Of a DNA stretch of 32,409 nucleotides, positions 7,418-13,454 are shown piece after piece. Position numbers and translations under genes: made by a program. This DNA is from JBBAAP01 sp043808305 (GTDB lineage Bacteria > Planctomycetota > MHYJ01 > JACQXL01), in assembly GCA_043808305.1 (NCBI GenBank), contig JAZDFB010000134.1:1-32409 (forward strand). Direction: 5' to 3'. How positions within the stretch are numbered: the stretch's first letter is position 1; each line of letters starts with the position of its first letter. Under the pieces are notes generated by a model. That model was not told the DNA's origin. It searched no databases and saw only the letters and a program-made list of their open reading frames with translations.

Positions 7418-7459
7418 GAATATAATTTGCTATCAAGGAAAATAGGCTGGGGGTTTTTA

Positions 7460-7487
7460 TTGACATCCGTTGACGAACCAATAATAT
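7460..7487 (+). promoter_or_regulatory. Promoter of tupB (leaderless arrangement)
   Basis: TTGACA (7460-7465), 16-bp spacer, TAATAT (7482-7487), then 6 nt to the ATG at 7494. There is no room for a Shine-Dalgarno. Confidence 0.7.
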
Positions 7488-7493
7488 GACTGA

Positions 7494-8183
7494 ATGGAAT
7501 TGATTTACCAAGGCATTAAAGAAGCGTTCCTGCTGATACTCAAAGGCGATTCGGAGATAATCGGCATAACCATCCTGTCCATTGTCGTCTCCGGCTCGGC
7601 CACTTTGATATCCATGCTCATCGGCGTGCCGCTGGGCGCCGTAATCGGCCTGAGCCGGTTCCGGCTGAAGAAGTTCGTCATCAGCCTCATCAATACCGGG
7701 ATGGGCCTGCCGCCGGTGGTGGTCGGGCTTTTCGTGGTGCTGTTCCTGTGGCGGGCCGGCCCGCTCGGATTCATCAACCTGCTCTATACGCCCTACGCCA
7801 TGGCCATCGCGCAGGTAATTATCGCCACCCCCATCGTCATGGGGCTGTCAGCCGCGGCCATACAGCAACTGCCGGAGAAACTCAAACTCCAGACGCTGAC
7901 CTTGGGCGCCAATTATTGCCAGATGCTCTGGATAATGATAAAAGAGGCGCGCCTGCCGATACTGGCCGCGATAATGGCCGGGTTCGGCGGCGTTATTTCC
8001 GAGGTCGGCGCGGTGATGATGGTCGGCGGCAATATCAAAGGCCAGACCCGGGTCCTGACCACAGCCACGGTCATGGAAACCCGGATGGGCCACCTGGAGA
8101 TAGCCATCGCGCTGGGAATTATATTGCTGGCAATCGCATTCATAGTCAACTACGCCCTGACTAGATTACAGCAGAAAGCTTAA
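7494..8183 (+). CDS. tupB: Tungstate-type ABC transporter permease (TupB)
   Basis: Inner-membrane permease of 229 residues with about five or six hydrophobic segments. The cytoplasmic EAA-type loop (LTLGANYCQMLWIMIKEARLPI) is followed by AAIMAGFGGVISEVGAVMMV, a block characteristic of TupB/WtpB-like permeases. The family imports tungstate or molybdate. A single base separates its stop from the ATPase gene, so the two form an operon. A TupA-type binding protein is not next to them and must be encoded elsewhere or shared. Specificity for tungstate over molybdate is inferred from family resemblance. Confidence 0.87.
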   Translation: MELIYQGIKEAFLLILKGDSEIIGITILSIVVSGSATLISMLIGVPLGAVIGLSRFRLKKFVISLINTGMGLPPVVVGLFVVLFLWRAGPLGFINLLYTPYAMAIAQVIIATPIVMGLSAAAIQQLPEKLKLQTLTLGANYCQMLWIMIKEARLPILAAIMAGFGGVISEVGAVMMVGGNIKGQTRVLTTATVMETRMGHLEIAIALGIILLAIAFIVNYALTRLQQKA

Positions 8184-8184
8184 T

Positions 8185-9294
8185 ATGGATTCGTTAATGA
8201 CATTAAAGGATATCAGGCTGGACTACGGCCGGTTCCGGCTTGATGTGCCGGAACTGGAAATAATAAAAGGCCAGCGGCTCTGCCTTATCGGCGCCAACGG
8301 CGCCGGCAAGAGCACCCTGCTCAAGATAATCGGGCTACTGGAAAGGCCGGACCAGGGCCGGATATATTTCAACGGCAATGAACTATCCGCCGGCGAGATG
8401 GCGAAACTGCGCGGCCGGATAACGCTGGTCTTCAGCGAGCCGGTGCTCTACCGCGGCACGGCCGGGGATAACCTGATGGTCGGGCTGAACCTGCGCCGGG
8501 TGCCCGGCAGTGAGTGCGCCAAACGCGTAGATGAGGCGCTGGCAATGTTCGGCATCAGCCATCTCAAAGAACAGCCGGCCAAAACACTCTCCAGCGGCGA
8601 AAAACAACGGCTCAACCTGGCCCGGGCGCTGGTGCTGAAACCGGAGTTGCTCCTGCTGGACGAGCCCAGCCTGTCGCTCGACGCGCCGACCCGGGAGAAG
8701 CTGTCTTACGACCTGCAACAGGTTTTGGACAGCCTCAAGATAACCACGGTACTGGTCACCCAGCTCCGGGATGAGGCGCTGGGATTTGCCCAGCGGCTGG
8801 GCGTGATATTGGACGGCAAAATCGTCCAGACCGGACTGCCCCAGGAAATATTCAACTCCCCTGCCAGCCGGCAGGTGGCTGAGTTTGTCGGGATGAACAC
8901 TATAATCGACGGCAAAATAGAGTCCGCTTCAGATGGAGTTTCTCTTGTCAAAGTCAAAGGCAATAATATCATACGTGCCCAGTGCGTTCAGCCCATGAAA
9001 CAGGGCGAAGATGTCATCCTGGGCATCCGGCCCGAGGAGGTCCTGTTGATGGCGCAGGATATGGACAGCCATCAGCTCAGCGCACGGAATAAATTCCGGG
9101 CCAAGGTCATCCAGGTAACGCCCAAGGAGGGGCAATATAAAGTATCAGTAGAGTGTTCGGACAGCGCCAGCCAGGCGGGGTTTATGCTCAACAGCCTGGT
9201 GACCTCGTCCGCCTTGAAGGATTTAGGCATAGAACCGGGTAAAACAGTAATTGCCGTGTTTAAAGCAAACGCGGTGCATGTAATCAGGAGATGA
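8185..9294 (+). CDS. tupC: Tungstate-type ABC transporter ATP-binding protein (TupC)
   Basis: ABC ATPase of 369 residues. Walker A is GANGAGKST, the signature is LSSGEKQRL, and Walker B is LLLLDEPSLSLD. The region after residue 235 or so (MNTIIDGKI onward, with ILGIRPEEVLL) is a TOBE/MOP-like oxyanion-binding extension, common in molybdate and tungstate ATPases. It energises TupB at the cytoplasmic face. It begins one base after tupB. The gene ends three bases before a dispersed palindromic repeat. Confidence 0.88.
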   Translation: MDSLMTLKDIRLDYGRFRLDVPELEIIKGQRLCLIGANGAGKSTLLKIIGLLERPDQGRIYFNGNELSAGEMAKLRGRITLVFSEPVLYRGTAGDNLMVGLNLRRVPGSECAKRVDEALAMFGISHLKEQPAKTLSSGEKQRLNLARALVLKPELLLLDEPSLSLDAPTREKLSYDLQQVLDSLKITTVLVTQLRDEALGFAQRLGVILDGKIVQTGLPQEIFNSPASRQVAEFVGMNTIIDGKIESASDGVSLVKVKGNNIIRAQCVQPMKQGEDVILGIRPEEVLLMAQDMDSHQLSARNKFRAKVIQVTPKEGQYKVSVECSDSASQAGFMLNSLVTSSALKDLGIEPGKTVIAVFKANAVHVIRR

Positions 9295-9296
9295 AA

Positions 9297-9341
9297 CCAC
9301 GGATACACACAGATAGACACTGATAATTATCTGTGTTAATC
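9297..9341. repeat. Dispersed CACRGAT repeat, left of GxxExxY gene
   Basis: CCACGGATACACACAGATAG followed by ACACTGATAATTATCTGTGTTAAT. The sequence is itself partly self-complementary. An inverted, longer relative lies at 9727-9788, so the gene between them is bracketed. Confidence 0.7.
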
Positions 9342-9347
9342 GTATTT

Positions 9348-9725
9348 ATGGATAATGACAAATTACTATATAAAGACTTAACCGGGGAAATCATCAACGC
9401 GGCATTTGAAGTGCATAACACTTTAGGATGCGGTTTTCTGGAAAAAGTCTATGAAAACGCCCTTCGTTATGAGCTAAAACAACGCAATCTAAAAGTAGCT
9501 CCCCAGAAAGAAATCAAGGTGCATTATAAAGATGTCGAAGTAGGCACATATATCGCGGATATAGTGGTTGAAGACAAAGTCATCCTGGAATTAAAAGCAG
9601 CTGATGAAGTGACAACTATCCACGAAGCACAATTACTAAATTATCTCAAGGCAAGCCATTATAAGGTTGGACTTATCCTTAACTTTGCCAAGACCAAATT
9701 GGAGTATAAACGATTAGTTATGTAG
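9348..9725 (+). CDS. GxxExxY family protein (PD-(D/E)XK-like)
   Basis: A 125-residue protein with the family motif GFLEKVYENAL (G-x-x-E-x-x-Y). It also shows the PD-(D/E)XK-type pattern YIADIVVEDKVILELKA, where Asp, Glu and Lys could form a nuclease site. The ATG at 9348 (MDNDKLLY) fits the family better than a GTG at 9333. The biological role is unestablished; members are typically solitary and scattered. Both flanks are copies of the same dispersed repeat in opposite orientation, suggesting gene and repeats moved together. No Shine-Dalgarno precedes it. Confidence 0.85.
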   Translation: MDNDKLLYKDLTGEIINAAFEVHNTLGCGFLEKVYENALRYELKQRNLKVAPQKEIKVHYKDVEVGTYIADIVVEDKVILELKAADEVTTIHEAQLLNYLKASHYKVGLILNFAKTKLEYKRLVM

Positions 9726-9726
9726 A

Positions 9727-9788
9727 TAAACACAGATGGACTGTTTGTAATTATTAGCCGTGCGCATCCGTGTTAATCTGTGGTTATA
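9727..9788. repeat. Dispersed CACRGAT repeat, right of GxxExxY gene
   Basis: Read on the minus strand it begins CCACAGATTAACACGGATG, continues through TAATAATTA and ends ATCTGTGTTTATC. This is the same element as 9297-9341 in opposite orientation with a somewhat longer centre. Confidence 0.7.
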
Positions 9789-9805
9789 ATTAGAAGGAGT
9801 TAGAT

Positions 9806-11047
9806 ATGTCAGAAGATAAAAAACAAGGGCCGAAACCGTTAGCCGCGACCAACCAGATGAAAAAGATTATGGCCGACCATTTCTACGAACTGGACAAGGC
9901 GGTCAAGGATAAATCACGGAAAGTCGCCTGGTGCACCAGCGTCGGACCGGCTGAAATACTCCGGGCCATGGGGTTCCTGGTTTATTTCCCTGAGAACCAC
10001 GGCGCCATGCTCGGCGCCACCCGGATGTCCACGGACTTTATCCCCTTTGCCAACGCCATCGGATACTCGCCGGAAATCTGCTCATATCTGACCAGCGACG
10101 TCGGCGCGTACCTCAAGAAACAGACACCGCTGACCAAGGCGTATCCGGGCATAGAATCAATACCCAAGCCGGATGTGCTGGTTTATAACACCAACCAGTG
10201 CCGTGATGTCTACGACTGGTTTGCCTTTTACGGGCGCGAGTTCAAGGTGCCGGTCATCGGCATCAATACGCACCGCAATGTCGGCATTGTCACCGACGCC
10301 CATATCCGGAGCGTATCCGAACAGATGAAGGCAATGCTGCCCACCCTGGAAAAGATTATGGGCCATAAGCTGGATGAAAAGGAACTCAAGCGCGTGGTAG
10401 CGCTGTCGCTGGAATGCAGCGTGCTCTGGCGCAAGGTGCTGGAGACCGCAGCCAACGTGCCATCGCCATTGAACTTCTTTGACGGCACCATCCAGATGGG
10501 ACCGGCCGTGGTCATGCGCGGCACCCAACAGGCGGTGGATTATTATAAACTCCTGCTGCCGGAACTGGAAGAACGCGCCCGTAACAAGGAAGCCGCTGTC
10601 GCGGGCGAAAAGTACCGCTTCTACTGGGACGGCATGCCGGTCTGGGGCAAACTAAGGCCGCTGTCCGAACTGTTTGCCAAACTCCAGACCTGCGTGGTGG
10701 CTTCGACCTATTGCAACTCCTGGGTGTTCGAGGCGTTCAATCCCGACGACCCGTTCAACAGCATGGCCAAAGCTTACCTGGAGCTCTTCATCGTCCGCAC
10801 GGACGAGGTCAAGGAGCAGTATATTGAACGGATGATTAACAAATTCAAGGTCAACGGCATAATATTCCACGACTCCAAATCCTGCCCCAACAATACCAAC
10901 AGCCGTTACGGAATGCCACAGCGGCTACAGGCGCGGTTGAAGATACCGACCGTGACCATCAGCGGCGACCTGAACGACCTGAGGTGTTATTCAGAGGAGC
11001 AGACCAAGACGGCCATAGAAGCGTTCATCGAACAGATGGAAAGATAG
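9806..11047 (+). CDS. 2-hydroxyacyl-CoA dehydratase / benzoyl-CoA reductase-type subunit
   Basis: A 413-residue member of the HgdB/FldB/BcrB superfamily (HGD-D fold). These proteins carry [4Fe-4S] or double-cubane clusters and receive an electron from an ATP-driven activase. Likely cluster Cys residues are Cys43 (VAWCTSVGPAE), Cys92 (PEICSYLTSDVG) and Cys132 (NTNQCRDV). A good Shine-Dalgarno, AAGGAG (9794-9799), precedes the ATG. The cognate activase is not adjacent but lies 5.4 kb downstream (16489). The substrate cannot be read from sequence: hydroxyacyl-CoA dehydration, aryl-CoA reduction and DCCP-type small-molecule reduction are all possible. Confidence 0.87.
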   Translation: MSEDKKQGPKPLAATNQMKKIMADHFYELDKAVKDKSRKVAWCTSVGPAEILRAMGFLVYFPENHGAMLGATRMSTDFIPFANAIGYSPEICSYLTSDVGAYLKKQTPLTKAYPGIESIPKPDVLVYNTNQCRDVYDWFAFYGREFKVPVIGINTHRNVGIVTDAHIRSVSEQMKAMLPTLEKIMGHKLDEKELKRVVALSLECSVLWRKVLETAANVPSPLNFFDGTIQMGPAVVMRGTQQAVDYYKLLLPELEERARNKEAAVAGEKYRFYWDGMPVWGKLRPLSELFAKLQTCVVASTYCNSWVFEAFNPDDPFNSMAKAYLELFIVRTDEVKEQYIERMINKFKVNGIIFHDSKSCPNNTNSRYGMPQRLQARLKIPTVTISGDLNDLRCYSEEQTKTAIEAFIEQMER

Positions 11048-11067
11048 GACGCAGATTTCACAGATTG

Positions 11068-11102
11068 AATATTCACCGCAGAGAACGCAAAGAGCGCAAA
11101 GG
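11068..11102. repeat. CACCGCAGAGAACGCAAAG repeat, left arm
   Basis: ATTCACCGCAGAGAACGCAA and further AGAGCGCAAAGG. An inverted partner (AATTTCACCGCAAAGAACAA on the minus strand) lies at 12051-12070, so the two arms bracket the membrane protein gene. Confidence 0.65.
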
Positions 11103-11181
11103 ATGGAGGGGGACGTGGGGGCAAAGAAACAGGTGTAGAAAAAATACAAAGACAAACGTCTCCATTTGAACTATAAAGCTC

Positions 11182-12039
11182 ATGAAACTTTTACATACCA
11201 TAAAAAATATTATCATCGTGCTATTAGGCGGCATAGGAGTTGCTGCGGCTTGTTTTGGATTAGCGCTTCTACTTTATAGCGAAACAACTTCTAATATTAT
11301 CTCCAACTTGGCTTATTTTTTTGGTGGAAGTATTATATTTGTACTTTGTGCCTGGAAGTTTCATATGCCTCTTTATATTCTGGCGCCATTTTCTGTTATC
11401 ATTGCGTGTTGTTTAGGATTGAAGATTGAAGAATGGATGGGTCACTGTGGCAAACCAGGCGGAGTGTTTATATTTACACTAATTATTCTACCCATTATCA
11501 CCCTGCGGTTAGTCACCAAATATTATCAACGTCAAAAACAACCAGAGACGCAAGAGGTTCAAGGACAACCTAAATCCATCCTTGTAAATACCCTATCAGA
11601 AATATTTATCATACTGGGCATAGTTTCTGTATCCATTTATATTTTAATAGGCGTGGTTTTATTCTTTGAGGACAGTCCGTCCTTGATGGAAGCGTTCCCT
11701 GATTTTGGTATTGGATTTCTTGTCTTAACCAGTATTTTAATAACATCAATTGCCTTATCAAAGCGGAAGAATTGGGCTCGGATAATATTTATCGGCGGCT
11801 CAGCATTAAGTATTGTTTATTTTATTAGAGCAATATGGCAGGAACTTTATGATGTATTGCATCCACGGCCTTTATCAACTATTGATATAATGTGCGGAGA
11901 TTGGCTTGTAAGAGACACAATGGCGAATCATTTATTCAGCATCGCTTTGTATGTTGTTATTATCATTATTTTAGGGTGGATTATTAAAAAGTTGGTATCA
12001 GGTAATATCCCCAAGGAATTTACCTCACCAAAATTATAA
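11182..12039 (+). CDS. Hypothetical polytopic membrane protein
   Basis: A 285-residue protein with about eight hydrophobic helices, for example IIIVLLGGIGVAAACFGLAL near the N-terminus, IFIILGIVSVSIYILIGVVL in the middle and ALYVVIIIILGWII at the C-terminus. I do not recognise a family or catalytic motif. Codon and base composition are visibly more AT-rich than the flanking dehydratase gene, and inverted repeat arms bracket it, which suggests acquisition. No clear Shine-Dalgarno. It lies directly upstream of the second 22-bp array, which starts 45 bp after its stop codon. Confidence 0.7.
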   Translation: MKLLHTIKNIIIVLLGGIGVAAACFGLALLLYSETTSNIISNLAYFFGGSIIFVLCAWKFHMPLYILAPFSVIIACCLGLKIEEWMGHCGKPGGVFIFTLIILPIITLRLVTKYYQRQKQPETQEVQGQPKSILVNTLSEIFIILGIVSVSIYILIGVVLFFEDSPSLMEAFPDFGIGFLVLTSILITSIALSKRKNWARIIFIGGSALSIVYFIRAIWQELYDVLHPRPLSTIDIMCGDWLVRDTMANHLFSIALYVVIIIILGWIIKKLVSGNIPKEFTSPKL

Positions 12040-12050
12040 CTTCTTGATTA

Positions 12051-12070
12051 TTGTTCTTTGCGGTGAAATT
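12051..12070. repeat. CACCGCAGAGAACGCAAAG repeat, right arm (inverted)
   Basis: TTGTTCTTTGCGGTGAAATT on the plus strand. Its reverse complement matches the arm at 11068-11090 with a few differences. It ends 14 bp before the tandem array starts. Confidence 0.6.
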
Positions 12071-12084
12071 AATTCCCTACTATT

Positions 12085-12546
12085 CTAATCCCGTAGATTC
12101 GTCCCTCACTACAAGTAGAAACGGGCATCTAATGCCATAGGTACGAACCCCTAATGCCGCAGATACGGACATCTACTGCCGTAGAAGCCAGCCCCTAATG
12201 CCGTAGAAACGGGCATCTAATGCCGTAGGTACGAACCCCTAATGCCGTAGAAACGGACATCTAATGCCGTGGCAGCGGATATCTAATGCCGCAGATACGG
12301 ACATCTAATACCGTAGATTCCAACTCCTAATGCCGTAGACGCCAGCCTCTAATGCCGTAGATTCCGACCTCTAATGCCGTAGACTCCAACCTCTAATGCC
12401 GTAGATTCCAACTCCTAATGCCGCAGACACCAACTCCTAATGCCGTAGACGCCAGCCTCTAATGCCGTAGATTCCAGCCTCTAATGCCGTAGATTCCGGC
12501 CTCTAATGCCGTAGAAGCGGACATCTAATGCCGTAGATGCCAAACT
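12085..12546. repeat. Noncoding 22-bp-period tandem array, 21 units
   Basis: Twenty-one consecutive units of exactly 22 bp with no indel (unit starts 12085, 12107 ... 12525). Each unit is a nearly constant CTAATGCCGTAGA core followed by a variable 9-base half. That half falls mainly into two subfamilies: an ACGGACAT/ACGGGCAT type in the left third (plus the penultimate unit), and a CCAACTC/CCAGCCT type in the rest. Local higher-order duplication is visible: units 2-3 resemble units 6-7, and 11-12 resemble 15 and 17. TAA and TAG in every core rotate through all frames, so the array cannot be coding on either strand. Confidence 0.93.
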
Positions 12547-12660
12547 ACCTACCGGGGGAGGATACCCTATCCCCCACCCTCTTTTAAAACCGACGAAACC
12601 ACTGTTATAATGTATTATTTATTAAGAAGTTATGACGAGCAAAATATGCCCTGATAATTA
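12547..12660. other. Spacer between array and zinc-ribbon gene promoter
   Basis: A C/G-rich hairpin-capable tract (GGGGGAGGATACCCTATCCCCC, broken by mismatches, about 12554-12575) follows the array directly. A C-rich tract likewise follows the first array at 3004. The rest is AT-rich without an ORF. Confidence 0.45.
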
Positions 12661-12689
12661 TTGACCATCAAAACGGCACGGTGTATAAG
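12661..12689 (+). promoter_or_regulatory. Promoter of the zinc-ribbon protein gene
   Basis: TTGACC (12661-12666), 17-bp spacer, TATAAG (12684-12689). Transcription would start near 12696, directly at a hairpin. The promoter begins 114 bp after the end of the 22-bp array. Confidence 0.65.
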
Positions 12690-12696
12690 TAAGCGT

Positions 12697-12713
12697 CCCG
12701 ATGTGGCATCGGG
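12697..12713 (+). repeat. Hairpin in leader of zinc-ribbon gene
   Basis: CCCGATG-TGG-CATCGGG, a 7-bp stem with a three-base loop. It belongs to the same general class as the TCCCGA...TCGGGA palindromes seen elsewhere, and it would form the 5' end of the mRNA. Confidence 0.6.
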
Positions 12714-12740
12714 GTGTTCAATCAACTTACTAAAAATAAC

Positions 12741-13337
12741 ATGAAGAAATATGCCCTGCTGTTGCCGGATATTTACCGTGAGGTGGTGAACGGTGAGCGC
12801 CGGTCCCGTGAATTTCTGCGGATATTGCGTTTTCCCCGGCGAGTGGTGATTTGTCCGCTATGCCGCAAAGATATTCCCGATGCATTCCAGTCGCGCATAA
12901 GCCGTTACTGGTGCCGAAATTGCCATTACCGATTCTTTGATTTTTCCAAGACGCTCCTGGCATCCAATAAACTGCCCTGGTCAAAAGTTATCACCGCGGC
13001 ACACCTTTTTATCTTGGGTAAATCGGCCCATCAAACCGCCGGCATCCTGAACATAAACTACAAATCCGCTCATTCACTCTTCAGTAAAATGCGGCTGGCG
13101 ATACTTTTATTCCACTCTATGCCCAAAAAGCACCAGATAGGGCTTGGCCGTAAAGGCAAGGTCTATCTCAAACCAGGATTCGCCAGATACCTAAAGGGCA
13201 GGATAGAATCATACCGCCACCCTTCTCCCAAGAACAGGTTGTTATATCTTAAAGAGCAGGAGTTCAAATATGACCCGGAGAATAAATCCGAAGCGCTGAC
13301 CAAGTTGCTTCGGTATTTATTAAATCCTTTAAAATAA
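12741..13337 (+). CDS. IS1595-like zinc-ribbon/HTH protein lacking the transposase catalytic core
   Basis: A 198-residue protein; the ATG at 12741 (MKKYALLLP) is preferred over an upstream GTG at 12714. The N-terminal half matches the IS1595/ISXO2 transposase zinc ribbon (CPLC near residue 35 and CRNC near 57). It is followed by SNKLPWSKVITAAHLFILGK and a helix-turn-helix (AGILNINYKSAHSLFSKMR). The D-E-T-Y type catalytic block that normally follows is absent. The C-terminus (YLKGRIESYRHPSPKNRLLY) resembles the end of such transposases, suggesting internal loss of the DDE core. It has its own good promoter and no terminal inverted repeats, so it looks domesticated. A DNA-binding role at the adjacent array is a hypothesis. 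Confidence 0.7.
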   Translation: MKKYALLLPDIYREVVNGERRSREFLRILRFPRRVVICPLCRKDIPDAFQSRISRYWCRNCHYRFFDFSKTLLASNKLPWSKVITAAHLFILGKSAHQTAGILNINYKSAHSLFSKMRLAILLFHSMPKKHQIGLGRKGKVYLKPGFARYLKGRIESYRHPSPKNRLLYLKEQEFKYDPENKSEALTKLLRYLLNPLK

Positions 13338-13373
13338 ATTCATCCTATATTCTTTGCGTTTGGAGTTTATCCT

Positions 13374-13389
13374 CCCGAATGCTTTCGGG
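13374..13389. repeat. CCCGAA...TTCGGG hairpin repeat
   Basis: CCCGAA-TGCT-TTCGGG. No T-run follows (GGGGAACGCC), so it is more likely a dispersed palindrome than a terminator. It lies just upstream of the truncated activase fragment. Confidence 0.55.
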
Positions 13390-13405
13390 GGGAACGCCTT
13401 TGCGG

Positions 13406-13454
13406 TAGAATCTGAATTATGAATTATTTCGCAGGCATAGACATCGGTTCAATG
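13406..13454 (+). pseudogene. Truncated 5' end of an activase gene (duplicate of 16476-16521)
   Basis: TAGAAT (13406-13411), 7 nt, then ATG (13419) and codons for MNYFAGIDIGSM. The intact activase at 16489 has the same TAGAAT, the same 7-nt gap and MQYSAGIDIGS. By eye, 38 of 46 bases match without gaps between 13406-13451 and 16476-16521, including 21 identical bases at the end. After GIDIGS the homology stops and the kinase gene begins on the other strand. The kinase stop codon (13449-13451) lies within the fragment. The -35 box is not preserved. Confidence 0.75.

Noticed and set aside
9806..11047. Specific naming as benzoyl-CoA reductase or hydroxyglutaryl-CoA dehydratase
   Set aside because: Only one subunit and one activase are present, and residues fixing the substrate cannot be read; the broad superfamily name is used.
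12085..12546. CRISPR array
   Set aside because: The period is only 22 bp, with variable halves of about 9 bases that fall into subfamilies rather than unique spacers, and no cas genes are nearby.
12714..12740. GTG start for the zinc-ribbon protein
   Set aside because: It lies at the foot of the leader hairpin and adds nine residues unlike the family; the ATG at 12741 is simpler, though no Shine-Dalgarno decides it.
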